This document shows, piece by piece, positions 30,873 to 39,916 of a DNA stretch of 41,341 nt (the stretch's first letter is position 1; every line of letters begins with the position of its first letter). Source of the DNA: Candidatus Allofournierella merdavium (GTDB lineage: Bacteria > Bacillota > Clostridia > Oscillospirales > Ruminococcaceae); the NCBI GenBank assembly GCA_019118765.1, contig DWYI01000001.1:1-41341 (forward strand), in the 5' to 3' direction. The notes under the pieces were generated by a model, which saw only the letters and a program-made list of their open reading frames with translations, searched no databases and was not told the origin of the DNA. The position numbers were made by a program, and so were the translations under genes.

Positions 30873-31994
30873 ATGTCAGAATATCAATTAGAACTCAAAC
30901 AGATTGTAGATTACCCACGGTGCAGGATCTACCGGGAGTTCGTACAGTCTCTTATCTCCGACCGGAGCATTCGCACAGGTAAGGGCTCCGGTCTTTTTTA
31001 TTATACGGTCCTCTCCTGCTACGCAAACTTTCGGACCTCATACCGCAGGATAGACGGCATCAGCTATATCATCTATCCTGGTGAATGGCTGTGCCGGATC
31101 AGTGAACTCACAGAATGGTTCCGTGTCCGTTTCCAGCATCAGGCGCTTGCCATCTTGAAAGACTTGCAGGAGCGCCACCTTATTACCTATTCCATCCTGG
31201 GGCATAAAAGGCTGGTAAAATTCAAAATCAACGGATGGCACCGGCATAATCGTGTGCTGGAATACAATGCGCCTTGCCAGAAAGATACCGGATTTTTCTT
31301 TCTTCCCATATCCATCGCTGCGGAAATCATCAGCAGCGGCCGGCCGTCTGAAATGGATGTCCTTTTGGATTTATGGCTGAACACGGTATATAACGATGAG
31401 CAGGTGCAAGGCTCTGAGGCAGGTCCCGTGGTGTATATGCGAAATGGTACTGGCAGCCCGCTCATCAGCTATGCCGATCTTTCCCAGCGGTGGGGAATGT
31501 CAAAAGCGACTGTCTGCCGGTATTTGAAAAAGCTGAGCGACCTGGGTTACCTGTCTCTCGTCTCCTTCCCCGGGACACACGGAACAGCCATCTATCTGCA
31601 AAACTATCTCTCCACGATGTTCCAGATATCGGATGTGATGCTGGACAAGGATGAAATCGCATTGGCTTTGAACATCAAAGTCGAATTGGACAGTGTTTCG
31701 CAAACAGATTCCGGCGTTTCAGAATCGAACATGGAAACTGTCCTGAAAAAAGTCGGGCAAATCCTTACGGCACAAGGCTTTCCGTGCCTTTCATGCCCGA
31801 AATCTCACTGTAAGTTATTACCCTTATCAGACGATTGCCAGAGAGCAGTATTGGGGGTTATTGAAACAGAAAAGGATACGGGCGGTTCCCATTTTCTGCT
31901 GGTTATTTCCTGTGGAGAGACTTCGGAAACCGCAAAGTTTGAACTGTATCTGCGCCCTTGCGAGAATTGGAGGATAGACAATGAAAAAAGATAA
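30873..31994 (+). CDS. Winged-helix DNA-binding protein of the conjugative element
   Basis: A 373-residue soluble protein, not recognised by name. Residues about 195-245 form a clear helix-turn-helix with wing (SYADLSQRWGMSKATVCRYL, then KKLSDLGYLSLVSFPGTHGT); the segment AILKDLQERHLITYSILGHK near 90-110 may be a second wing. The C-terminal part carries four Cys (LSCPKSHCKLLPLSDDC). This suits a regulator or replication/partition protein at the head of the element. GGGAGG precedes the ATG. Its end overlaps the next gene by 14 bases. Confidence 0.72.
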   Translation: MSEYQLELKQIVDYPRCRIYREFVQSLISDRSIRTGKGSGLFYYTVLSCYANFRTSYRRIDGISYIIYPGEWLCRISELTEWFRVRFQHQALAILKDLQERHLITYSILGHKRLVKFKINGWHRHNRVLEYNAPCQKDTGFFFLPISIAAEIISSGRPSEMDVLLDLWLNTVYNDEQVQGSEAGPVVYMRNGTGSPLISYADLSQRWGMSKATVCRYLKKLSDLGYLSLVSFPGTHGTAIYLQNYLSTMFQISDVMLDKDEIALALNIKVELDSVSQTDSGVSESNMETVLKKVGQILTAQGFPCLSCPKSHCKLLPLSDDCQRAVLGVIETEKDTGGSHFLLVISCGETSETAKFELYLRPCENWRIDNEKR

Positions 31995-32514
31995 TCATGG
32001 GATTTCTGAGAATCCAATGTACCATGATACATGGACTTTGCTCAAAAAATACCGGGATGTGGTTTGGAGCCTGGAGCTATCCGTACAGAAAGTGCGCAGG
32101 CAGTTTCAAATTGAGTATGGCAGCAGTATAGAGGAATTTTTAGAGTCCATCTACCTCGCCGGCGTGGACTTTGCAGATTCCGGGATTGAGGAGCACGCAC
32201 AAAGCATTGAACGCAGCCATAAAATGCTGAAGCTGGTGGAAACATCTGTGGAGCTGCTCCGAAGAAAGCATAAACACGGAGAAGATTATTACTGGCTGCT
32301 CTATTACAGCTTTCTCTCCCCCCAGCAATACCGGAGTGCGGATGAAATCATTGAGCAGCTGAAACCGCATATCCGGGATATCAGCTACCGCACCTATTAC
32401 CGGAAACGCCGGGAAGCCATTGACGCCCTATCCTCAATCTTGTGGGGCTATTCCTCCAAGGACAGCTTACAGATTTTAGAGCGTTTTTTTCCTGAAAATT
32501 CGAGTGGCAGATAA
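31981..32514 (+). CDS. Sigma-like/ArpU-like helical protein, function unknown
   Basis: A 177-residue, mostly helical protein. The N-terminal half is charged and coiled-coil-like; the C-terminal part (YWLLYYSFLSPQQYRSADEI, then ISYRTYYRKRREAIDALSSILWGY) looks like the region-4-type helix-turn-helix of ArpU-like or sigma-like phage and element proteins. It overlaps the winged-helix gene, so the two are coupled. Role in regulating transfer genes is inference. Confidence 0.68.
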   Translation: MKKDNHGISENPMYHDTWTLLKKYRDVVWSLELSVQKVRRQFQIEYGSSIEEFLESIYLAGVDFADSGIEEHAQSIERSHKMLKLVETSVELLRRKHKHGEDYYWLLYYSFLSPQQYRSADEIIEQLKPHIRDISYRTYYRKRREAIDALSSILWGYSSKDSLQILERFFPENSSGR

Positions 32515-32552
32515 TTGGCACAAAATCGCACGGTATTGGCATGGTTTTGCGA

Positions 32553-32581
32553 TTGAGGCGTAAAAGTACCTATGCTAAAAT
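32553..32581 (+). promoter_or_regulatory. Promoter for the transfer gene operon
   Basis: TTGAGG (32553-32558), 17 bases, TAAAAT (32576-32581), the best plus-strand match in the 209-base gap before the pilin-like gene. Confidence 0.5.
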
Positions 32582-32624
32582 GAGTATGCTCAAAACTTTA
32601 TCCAGGGATCGCCCAAATGCAAAG

Positions 32625-32650
32625 CACCATTCTGAGAGTGGTGTTTTTTT
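32625..32650 (+). terminator. Leader terminator before the transfer genes
   Basis: CACCATT (32625-32631) pairs with AGTGGTG (32637-32643) around a 5-base loop and is followed by seven T. A second hairpin (AGGCCGTCC/GGGCGGCCT, about 32671-32696) follows before the start codon. Read-through or antitermination is needed to express the operon. Confidence 0.8.
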
Positions 32651-32723
32651 GTTGCCGGAATCCCGTAAACCAGGCCGTCCATGATCCGGGCGGCCTCATT
32701 CTTTATCACAAGGAGGTACTTAT

Positions 32724-33104
32724 TTGAAAAACAAGATTACCAAACAGCCACAAAAAGAACGCCGCCACATCAATTACGGCCGCCTGTTGTATACTGGTTT
32801 TCTCTGCTTCAGCATGGTTTTTGCTTTCAGTACGCAGGCATTCGCGGCCCCCACCGTATGGGAAAAGGCAAATGAAATCATGAAGGATGTGTACAATCAG
32901 ATCCTTCTCATTTCGACCATTGCCGCTGTCGTCACGGCATCCGTGGCGCTTTTGCTGATGAACTTTTCCAAAAGCGGAAGAACCGTAGATGAATCCAGAT
33001 CCTGGCTCAAGCGAATCATCATCACATGGGCAATCCTCAACGGTCTTGGATTCATTATGGCGTATATTACTCCCTTCTTCACGGACGGGCGTTGGAACGG
33101 ATAA
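32724..33104 (+). CDS. VirB2-like pilin candidate
   Basis: A 126-residue protein with a positively charged N-terminus, a signal peptide cut probably after Ala41 (TQAFA), and two membrane helices (about 58-80 and 96-117) separated by a short charged loop. Size and topology match VirB2/TrbC pilins of conjugative systems; no sequence motif proves it. The TTG start has AAGGAGG 8 bases upstream. It begins a run of type IV secretion genes. Confidence 0.7.
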   Translation: MKNKITKQPQKERRHINYGRLLYTGFLCFSMVFAFSTQAFAAPTVWEKANEIMKDVYNQILLISTIAAVVTASVALLLMNFSKSGRTVDESRSWLKRIIITWAILNGLGFIMAYITPFFTDGRWNG

Positions 33105-33140
33105 GCAAAGAGGCGCCCAACATAGAAAGGAAGTGACGCT

Positions 33141-33851
33141 ATGGGTATATTAGACGGTATCGTAGCTTGGATTGCTGAGCAGGTCATGCATGGGTTGGAT
33201 TTAATCTCCACCTCTGTTTTGGGCGCATTGGGCTGCAATATGGATACCTTTCTGCGATACTTTCCAGCTGCCGAGACCATGTACAATATCTTTGTTGCCC
33301 TGGCAATCGGTCTCATTTTATTGAACTGGGTATGGCAGCTATTTAAAAACTACGGATTATCGGCGGGCATAGAAGCGGAAGACCCGATCAAACTCAGTAT
33401 CCGCTCCGCACTTTTTATCCTTCTGGCGTACTTCTCAGATGAGATTGTTGATATTGTCCTGAAAATTGGCGGAACTCCGTACAGCTGGATTTTGAACTCA
33501 GAACTGCCGGCGCTGAATTTCGCCGACTTTAATTCGGCAATCATTACGATTCTCAGTGTATGTGCCAGCGGAGCTGTTACGATCATCGCATTGATTCTGG
33601 TGCTTATTTTAGCATGGAACTATGTCAAGCTGCTGTTTGAGGCTGCGGAACGCTATGTCCTATTGGGAGTACTGGTCTATACTGCGCCAGTGGCTTTCGC
33701 AACCGGTGCATCGCAAAGTACGGCAAATATTTTCAAAAGCTGGTGCCGGATGTTTGCCGGACAGCTTTTTCTTTTGCTGATGAATGCCTGGTGTCTGCGG
33801 CTTTTCACCTCAATGGTCGGCAACTTCCTGTCCAATCCGTTGTCACTGTAA
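33141..33851 (+). CDS. TrbL/VirB6-like conjugal transfer membrane protein
   Basis: A 236-residue protein with five or six membrane helices and a conserved-looking AWNYVKLLFEAAERYVLLGV helix followed by YTAPVAFATGASQSTANIFKSWCRMF, characteristic of the TrbL/VirB6 channel component family in Gram-positive elements. It probably forms the inner-membrane part of the DNA channel. It starts 36 bases after the pilin candidate and is followed 10 bases later by the next gene. Confidence 0.85.
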   Translation: MGILDGIVAWIAEQVMHGLDLISTSVLGALGCNMDTFLRYFPAAETMYNIFVALAIGLILLNWVWQLFKNYGLSAGIEAEDPIKLSIRSALFILLAYFSDEIVDIVLKIGGTPYSWILNSELPALNFADFNSAIITILSVCASGAVTIIALILVLILAWNYVKLLFEAAERYVLLGVLVYTAPVAFATGASQSTANIFKSWCRMFAGQLFLLLMNAWCLRLFTSMVGNFLSNPLSL

Positions 33852-33861
33852 AGGAGGATCT

Positions 33862-34776
33862 ATGAAAAAAAGAAACAAAATCTTACTTATGCTCGCCGTC
33901 ATGCTGGTCATGGTTTGTATGTTCAGTGTGCCGGCGTTTGCTATGACAGAAAGTGAAGTACAGGCGCAGGTGGATGCTCATGGGAAAGAAGCCGTCACGG
34001 GAAATGTGTTTATCTGGTTCCTGTGCGCCATCGCGTTTTTGAAAGTCAGTCAAAAGATCGACAGCTTTATGTCCAGTCTCGGTATCAATGTGGGCCACAC
34101 CGGAGGCTCTATGCTCGGAGAGGCATTGATTGCCGCACGGGGTATTGCATCAGCCAGAAATTTTGCCGGTGGCGGCGGACATGGTGGAAACGGCGGCGGT
34201 TCATCTGGAGGCGGCACAGCGTTTATGCGCGGAGGACTTGCAGGTGTTGTAAGCCGTAGCTTTACAAACAGTGCGGTAAAGAAAGCGACCGGCAGCAGCA
34301 GCGGCGGTCTTGGAGGCAAAATGTATGATGCCTCCGTCAGTAAAGGCGGCGGCTTTGCAAACAGCGTGATTGGAAAAGTGGCAACCGGCAATATTTCTTC
34401 CACCGGTTCCATGACAGGCAAAGGCGCAGAGGATGCGCTCATGTCTTATATGGGCTATACCGCTTTGGAAAAAAGTGCGGCAGATATTCCTTCCTATTCA
34501 AATGTAGAAATCGGCGGCGGCCGGATCATGGCCACGGAAACCTCCGCAGAACATCCGGAAGGAATCGCAGTTGGTATGTATCACACCGATCAGTACATGC
34601 CTCCATCCGGCGACTATTCTACGGTAACTGCGGTGGATGGTACAACCTGGTACAAGCAGTATGCTGCCGATACGGTGCAGCGTACTCCATACAAAGCTCC
34701 AGACAATACGATTGCCTATAAGGAATCCATTGTAAAAAAACTGCCTGACCCGCCGCGCAGAAAGGACCGGGTGTAG
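33862..34776 (+). CDS. Exported Gly-rich transfer protein
   Basis: A 304-residue protein with a signal peptide (cut near PAFA, residues 24-27), one membrane helix at about 47-64 and a Gly/Ser-rich stretch around residues 103-118. The remaining part is low in known motifs. It resembles the C-terminal Gly-rich regions seen next to TrbL in related elements and probably belongs to the mating channel. The ATG at 33862 follows AAAGGAGG; an earlier in-frame start overlaps the VirB6-like gene. Confidence 0.72.
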   Translation: MKKRNKILLMLAVMLVMVCMFSVPAFAMTESEVQAQVDAHGKEAVTGNVFIWFLCAIAFLKVSQKIDSFMSSLGINVGHTGGSMLGEALIAARGIASARNFAGGGGHGGNGGGSSGGGTAFMRGGLAGVVSRSFTNSAVKKATGSSSGGLGGKMYDASVSKGGGFANSVIGKVATGNISSTGSMTGKGAEDALMSYMGYTALEKSAADIPSYSNVEIGGGRIMATETSAEHPEGIAVGMYHTDQYMPPSGDYSTVTAVDGTTWYKQYAADTVQRTPYKAPDNTIAYKESIVKKLPDPPRRKDRV

Positions 34777-34779
34777 TCT

Positions 34780-36171
34780 ATGGCGGAAAATCAAAATCCG
34801 GCATCTGAGCCATTACAAAAAAGCGCACAGACTGCTGGAATGGTTCGCGGCGCCGTAAAGACAGGCAAAGCCATTGCCGGAGCCGCAAAAGGAGCCGCCG
34901 GCGGCCCGTATGGAATTGCCGCCGGATTTATCTGGGGCAGCCGGAAAACCATCGGGAAAATTGTCATTGTCATCGTTTCCTTGCTGATGCTCCCGATTTT
35001 GTTCATCTGCATGCTGCCGGCTCTTATTTTCGGCGGGCTGGTGAATGCCTTTTCCCCGGATAATCCGGAGGTTCCTATTTTGAATGACAGTGCAGCCATT
35101 ACTGAGAATCTGACCGATATATCCACCTCGATCAGCATTGTCCTTTCAGAGTCCATGGCAGACACACTGGCCGATATTGATGCAGATTTTGCATCTTCCG
35201 GCGCTGACCAGATGGAGATTATCAATCCTTACGAGAACTCTCCGAACTATAACGCCAATGCTTTTGTATCTCAGTATTGCGCGTCCAAAAACGAGGACTT
35301 TGAATCCATATCCATTTCCGATATGGAAGACCTTCTCCGGCAGCACACGGATAAACTGTACTCTTATTCCCGGAAAATCGAGGAACGGACCAGTACAACA
35401 CAGACAGTTACGGTAAATGCGGAAACCGGAGAAGAAACGGTTACGGAAACCACCGTTACCGAAACATGGGCTGTTTACACAGTAACATACAATGGGGAGA
35501 GCTATTTTGCCGACGAGGTATTTTCTCTGTCTGAGGAGCAGAAAACTCTGGCTGATAATTACGCGCAGAATTTAAGCACGTTCCTTGGAGACAGTATGTT
35601 CCAGCGTCTGCCAGACGGATATGAGGTTCTCCATACGCTTGGAGACATCCGCTTTACCGGCGGCCAAACAGAGGTGGTATATTTTAACCAGCTGGATGAA
35701 CGGTATGCCAATAAACCATACGGCACGGATAATATCGGCGGTTATGGATGCGGCCCAACTGCTATGTCCATTGTCGTATCCTCTCTTACCAACGATATTG
35801 TCGATCCCGTTGAAATGGCTCAGTGGGCTTACGAAAACGGATATTGGTGCAGCGGCTCCGGCTCTTACCATTCCCTGATACCGGGGGCGGCCGAGGCCTG
35901 GGGCTTACCGGTTGAAGGCTGCAGTGCCTCCGAAGGGCAGAGAATCGTTGACGCACTCAGCAGCGGGAAGCTGGTGGTTGCCATTATGTCAAAAGGTCAC
36001 TTTACAAGCTCCGGTCATTTCATTGTCCTGCGCGGGGTTCAAAACGGCAAAATCCTTGTCGCTGACCCGGCCAGTTATTCACGGAGCGAGCAGGAATGGG
36101 ATCTCTCCATCATATTAAATGAAGCGTCCAAAGGCGCAGGTGCGGGAGGGCCATTCTGGATTATAGGTTAA
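34780..36171 (+). CDS. Membrane-anchored C39-like peptidase (cell-wall hydrolase of transfer)
   Basis: A 463-residue protein with an Ala/Gly-rich N-terminus, one or two membrane helices (about 59-90), a stalk, and a C-terminal papain-like C39-type domain. YFNQLDERYANKPYG leads to the catalytic Cys324 in GYGCGPTAMS; His413 lies in SSGHFIVLRG and Asp429 in VADPAS. The domain is likely to cut peptidoglycan cross-bridges so the conjugation channel can pass. In sister elements this role is often held by a CHAP or NlpC/P60 domain. The ATG follows the previous stop by 3 bases. Confidence 0.86.
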   Translation: MAENQNPASEPLQKSAQTAGMVRGAVKTGKAIAGAAKGAAGGPYGIAAGFIWGSRKTIGKIVIVIVSLLMLPILFICMLPALIFGGLVNAFSPDNPEVPILNDSAAITENLTDISTSISIVLSESMADTLADIDADFASSGADQMEIINPYENSPNYNANAFVSQYCASKNEDFESISISDMEDLLRQHTDKLYSYSRKIEERTSTTQTVTVNAETGEETVTETTVTETWAVYTVTYNGESYFADEVFSLSEEQKTLADNYAQNLSTFLGDSMFQRLPDGYEVLHTLGDIRFTGGQTEVVYFNQLDERYANKPYGTDNIGGYGCGPTAMSIVVSSLTNDIVDPVEMAQWAYENGYWCSGSGSYHSLIPGAAEAWGLPVEGCSASEGQRIVDALSSGKLVVAIMSKGHFTSSGHFIVLRGVQNGKILVADPASYSRSEQEWDLSIILNEASKGAGAGGPFWIIG

Positions 36172-36192
36172 TTGATTAGAGGATATTTTGCT

Positions 36193-36345
36193 ATGTTATG
36201 TTTTATTGCGTTTATATTAGGAGGCGCATTTGGCATTGTGCTGATGTGCCTGTTTCAAATCAACCATATGAATACGGACATAACGCCCGACAGTTCATTG
36301 CACTGGGAAGGAGGGTCTGATGAGCAACCAGCAAAACGAACATGA
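36193..36345 (+). CDS. DUF3789-like small membrane protein
   Basis: A 50-residue protein: one N-terminal membrane helix (MLCFIAFILGGAFGIVLMCL) and a short polar tail, as in DUF3789 proteins found in clostridial conjugative elements. AGAGGA precedes the ATG. Its last 26 bases overlap the start of the VirB4-like gene, which uses another frame. Function unknown; position suggests a helper of the membrane complex. Confidence 0.72.
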   Translation: MLCFIAFILGGAFGIVLMCLFQINHMNTDITPDSSLHWEGGSDEQPAKRT

Positions 36346-39304
36346 CTCCTATTATATCCCGCCGAATTTTATCGAAGGCGGCACGCTGTTTGGCGGCATG
36401 TTCAAATTCAGGAATGTCATTGAAGCCGGTATTCTCGCAGCGGCTGTGGGAGCACCGGTTTTTATGTTCGATCTGTCCTTGACGGTAAAGATTATCATTT
36501 TATGCCTGACGGCGCTTCCTGTGGGGCTGCTCGCTCTCATCGGAATATCCGGTGAGAGCCTGTCCTCCTTTATCTTTGGTTTTTTTAAATTTCTAAAACG
36601 CCGCCGCGTCATCGGAAAAGTTCCGGAAAAGGCTCAAAAGCGGAAAAAGCAACCGAAAAAGCAATCGGCAAAGCGGAAACACAAGAAAAAGCATCTGAAA
36701 GAAGATCCGCCAAGGGAAGATAAGGAAAAGTCGATGGCGGCGGAAATCCTGGATGTTATCCGTTCCAGAAAAGCGGCTAAGAAAAAGAAAACGCCTAAGC
36801 CACAGAAGGCGGCAAAGGTAAAGAAAACCAAAAAGCAGCGTCCTAAAAAATCCGCTCCGGAGTCCAGATTTTTAAATCCGGTAGCGGAATACCTGCCGGT
36901 AGATAAAATCGAAAACGGCATCATTTATACCAAGGACCACCGGTATGTGAAAATCATCGAAGTGGTCCCTATCAACTTTTTGCTCCGCAGTCCGAGAGAA
37001 CAGCGGAGCATTATTTATTCCTTCATCAGCTATTTGAAAATCAGCCCGGTCAAAATGCAGTTTAAGGTTCTCACCAAGCGGGCCGATATCAACCGGCATG
37101 TTGAAATCGTACATCAGGAGATGGAACGGGAAACCGATCCTCATTGCCGGATGCTTCAGGAGGATTATTTGAAGCTCATTGACCGTCTCGGCTCCAGAGA
37201 AGCAACCACGCGCCGGTTTTTCATCATTTTTGAGCACGAGGCCTTTGGCGGACGGCGCGGCAACGAGGAAAGCGAAGCAATCGCCTCCCTGCAAACAGCG
37301 GCCCGCACTGCTGTAAATTACTTAAAGCAATGCGGGAACGAAGTGCTGACGCCGGATAATGAGGATGAATTTACCGTGGAGGCGCTTTACAGCATTCTCT
37401 GCCGCCAGAAAAGTTCGCGGGAGCCGCTGCCGGTACGGGTCCAGAACATTGTTTCGGAATATCTCGCCGCCGGCAAGAGCACGGATAACATTCCCTGCAC
37501 GGAATTTTTTGCGCCACAGACCATTGACTATACCCACGGCAAATACATCTGCGTGGACGGGCTGTATCACTCCTATCTTATGGTCCCGTCGCAGGGGTAC
37601 AAATCACAAGTGGTTGCCGGATGGCTGAGCTTGCTTGTCAATGCCGGGGATGGGATTGACATTGACCTGTTCCTCAGCAAACAGCCAAAGGAGCGCATGG
37701 TTCAGAAGCTTGGACAGCAGCTCCGTATAAATCGTTCCAAGATTAAGGAAGCCAGTGATACCAACACCGACTTCGATGATCTGGACGGGGCTATCCGCAG
37801 CGGCTACTTTTTGAAGAATGGTCTTTCTAATAATGAAGACTTTTACTATATCAATCTGCTGATTACCATTACCGCTTCCAACATAGAGGATTTGGAATGG
37901 CGGGAAAGAGAAATGCGAAAGTTGCTGCTCTCCCACGATATGGGGGTATGCAGCTGTGCCTTCCGCGAAGAACAGGCATTTTTATCAGCGCTGCCTCTGG
38001 TATCTCTGGAAAAGCACCTGTATGCCCGCTCCAAGCGGAATGCGCTTACAACGGGCGTTGCAAGCTGTTATCCCTTTGTCAGCTTTGAGATGTGCGATGA
38101 TAACGGCATTTTGCTGGGAGTCAACAAATTTAACAACTCCCTTGCCATTGTGGATATCTTCAATTCCCTGGTTTATAAGAATGCCAATATTTCCATTCTC
38201 GGCACATCGGGAGCCGGCAAAACCTTCCTGCTGCAGCTTATGGCTCTTCGTATGCGGCGAAAAGGGATTCAGGTATTCATCGTGGCCCCTTTGAAGGGCC
38301 ATGAAATGTACCGTGCCTGTAAGAATATCGGCGGGGAGTTCATCCAGATCTCCCCGGCATCCAAAAACTGTATCAATGTCATGGCGATACGGAAAACCGA
38401 TAAAACCGTGGACGAGATGCTGGATGGCGCTTCTCTGGAGAAATCGGAGCTGGCCGCAAAAATCCAGCGGCTGCATATTTTCTTCAGCCTGCTCATCCCG
38501 GATATGTCTCATGAGGAAAAGCAGCTTTTGGATGAAGCGCTGATTAAAACCTATGCGCTGAAAGGTATCACCCACGACAACGAATCTCTCGAAGATCCCA
38601 ACAATCCCGGGCAGTACCGGGAGATGCCTGTGCTTGGAGATTTATACGAAGTCCTGATAAAAGACAACCAGACCAAACGGATGGCAAACATCCTGAACCG
38701 CCTGGTGCATGGCTCCGCCAGCACTTTCTCTCAGCAAACCAACGTCAACCTGGATAACCGGTACACGGTACTGGACATCTCAGAGCTCAGCGGCGACCTG
38801 CTTTCTGTGGGGATGTTTGTTGCGCTTGATTATGTCTGGGATAAAGCCAAAGAAAACCGTACCGAGGAAAAAGCAATCTTCATCGACGAATGCTGGCAGC
38901 TCATCGGCGGCTCCGGCAACCGGCTCGCCGCGGAATTTGTCCTTGAGATTTTTAAGATCATTCGCGGGTATGGCGGCTCCGCTGTCTGTGCAACGCAGGA
39001 CCTGAACGACTTCTTCGCCTTAGACGATGGAAAGTACGGAAAAGGCATTATCAACAACTGTAAGACGAAAATCGTACTGAATCTGGAGGATGAGGAAGCC
39101 CAGCGGGTACAGTCCATTCTCCGGCTGTCCGAGGCTGAACTGATGGAGATTACCCATTTTGAACGCGGCAACGGCTTAATCAGCACCAACAATAATAACA
39201 TTTCGGTGGAATTCAAGTGCAGTCCATTGGAAAAAAGCCTGATCACCACCGACCGCCGTGAATTGCAGGATCTGCTTATGCAAAAGACGGCAATACCGAT
39301 TTAA
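36320..39304 (+). CDS. PrgI-VirB4 fusion conjugal transfer ATPase
   Basis: A 994-residue protein. Residues 1-92 form a PrgI-like membrane domain (IPPNFIEGGTLFGGMFKFRN followed by two helices). Residues ~93-183 are an extremely Lys/Arg-rich linker. The rest is a VirB4/TraE ATPase: N-terminal domain to ~600, Walker A GTSGAGKT (628-635) and Walker B IFIDE (853-857), then SAVCATQDLNDFF near residue 892. VirB4 powers pilus assembly and substrate transfer. In most related elements PrgI and VirB4 are separate genes. GGAGGG precedes the ATG. Confidence 0.93.
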   Translation: MSNQQNEHDSYYIPPNFIEGGTLFGGMFKFRNVIEAGILAAAVGAPVFMFDLSLTVKIIILCLTALPVGLLALIGISGESLSSFIFGFFKFLKRRRVIGKVPEKAQKRKKQPKKQSAKRKHKKKHLKEDPPREDKEKSMAAEILDVIRSRKAAKKKKTPKPQKAAKVKKTKKQRPKKSAPESRFLNPVAEYLPVDKIENGIIYTKDHRYVKIIEVVPINFLLRSPREQRSIIYSFISYLKISPVKMQFKVLTKRADINRHVEIVHQEMERETDPHCRMLQEDYLKLIDRLGSREATTRRFFIIFEHEAFGGRRGNEESEAIASLQTAARTAVNYLKQCGNEVLTPDNEDEFTVEALYSILCRQKSSREPLPVRVQNIVSEYLAAGKSTDNIPCTEFFAPQTIDYTHGKYICVDGLYHSYLMVPSQGYKSQVVAGWLSLLVNAGDGIDIDLFLSKQPKERMVQKLGQQLRINRSKIKEASDTNTDFDDLDGAIRSGYFLKNGLSNNEDFYYINLLITITASNIEDLEWREREMRKLLLSHDMGVCSCAFREEQAFLSALPLVSLEKHLYARSKRNALTTGVASCYPFVSFEMCDDNGILLGVNKFNNSLAIVDIFNSLVYKNANISILGTSGAGKTFLLQLMALRMRRKGIQVFIVAPLKGHEMYRACKNIGGEFIQISPASKNCINVMAIRKTDKTVDEMLDGASLEKSELAAKIQRLHIFFSLLIPDMSHEEKQLLDEALIKTYALKGITHDNESLEDPNNPGQYREMPVLGDLYEVLIKDNQTKRMANILNRLVHGSASTFSQQTNVNLDNRYTVLDISELSGDLLSVGMFVALDYVWDKAKENRTEEKAIFIDECWQLIGGSGNRLAAEFVLEIFKIIRGYGGSAVCATQDLNDFFALDDGKYGKGIINNCKTKIVLNLEDEEAQRVQSILRLSEAELMEITHFERGNGLISTNNNNISVEFKCSPLEKSLITTDRRELQDLLMQKTAIPI

Positions 39305-39315
39305 TACGGTCTGAA

Positions 39316-39351
39316 TACGCATAAGCCCTCTTTATACGGGGTTTATGCGTA
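39316..39351 (+). other. Hairpin between VirB4 and DUF5697 genes
   Basis: TACGCATAAGCCC (39316-39328) pairs with 39339-39351 through 13 pairs (one G-U), with a 10-base loop. No T run follows, so it is more likely an RNA-stability or processing element than a terminator. Confidence 0.55.
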
Positions 39352-39381
39352 GAGACTGCGTATAAAAGGAGTACAAGAATC

Positions 39382-39906
39382 ATGAAAACCAGAGAACAGA
39401 TCTACGGAAAAGAAGCATCTGCGCTGCTCAGGGATATTACAACCTACCACTGTATGAAGTCCGGCCAGATTTTGAAGCTGTATCCCGGAAAGGAACGGCA
39501 AGTGGAAAATCTTCTGACCCACCTTACCAGGCAGGGGCGGATTTTTTATAACACGGATACCGATACCTATTTTGACAATCCGGATATGCGGTCCGATCCC
39601 GAAATGCTGTCTGCCCTTTGGGTATTGGCAGATTTTGGCGGCCAGACGGAATACCACAGCAGCGACGAGTTCCCTGTCAAGCTGATTTTCTTTGCCGAAG
39701 GCGAAACCTGTGAGGTCATTTGCCTCTCGCCGGAAAAGGAAGCGCTGATCGAACATGCGCTTTCTTTTGCGTCTGATGATAGCAGCGGGAAAAGGATTCT
39801 GATTGTTGAAGACACAGGGCAAATCCCTCATGTCAACATTCCGAACGTCATTTTCTGCACAGTGGATTCAGATACAGGCGATGTGCAGTATTACAGAAAG
39901 GAATAG
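39382..39906 (+). CDS. DUF5697 family protein
   Basis: A 174-residue cytoplasmic protein. The N-terminal ~65 residues look like a winged helix (LLRDITTYHCMKSGQILKLY and HLTRQGRIFYN); the C-terminal half contains FPVKLIFFAEGETCEVICLS and GKRILIVEDTGQIPHVNIPN, which is the recognisable DUF5697 pattern of clostridial conjugative elements. No biochemical function is known; a regulatory or relaxosome role is possible. It lies 10 bases before the DUF6100 gene. Confidence 0.8.
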   Translation: MKTREQIYGKEASALLRDITTYHCMKSGQILKLYPGKERQVENLLTHLTRQGRIFYNTDTDTYFDNPDMRSDPEMLSALWVLADFGGQTEYHSSDEFPVKLIFFAEGETCEVICLSPEKEALIEHALSFASDDSSGKRILIVEDTGQIPHVNIPNVIFCTVDSDTGDVQYYRKE

Positions 39907-39916
39907 GAGGAATTTA

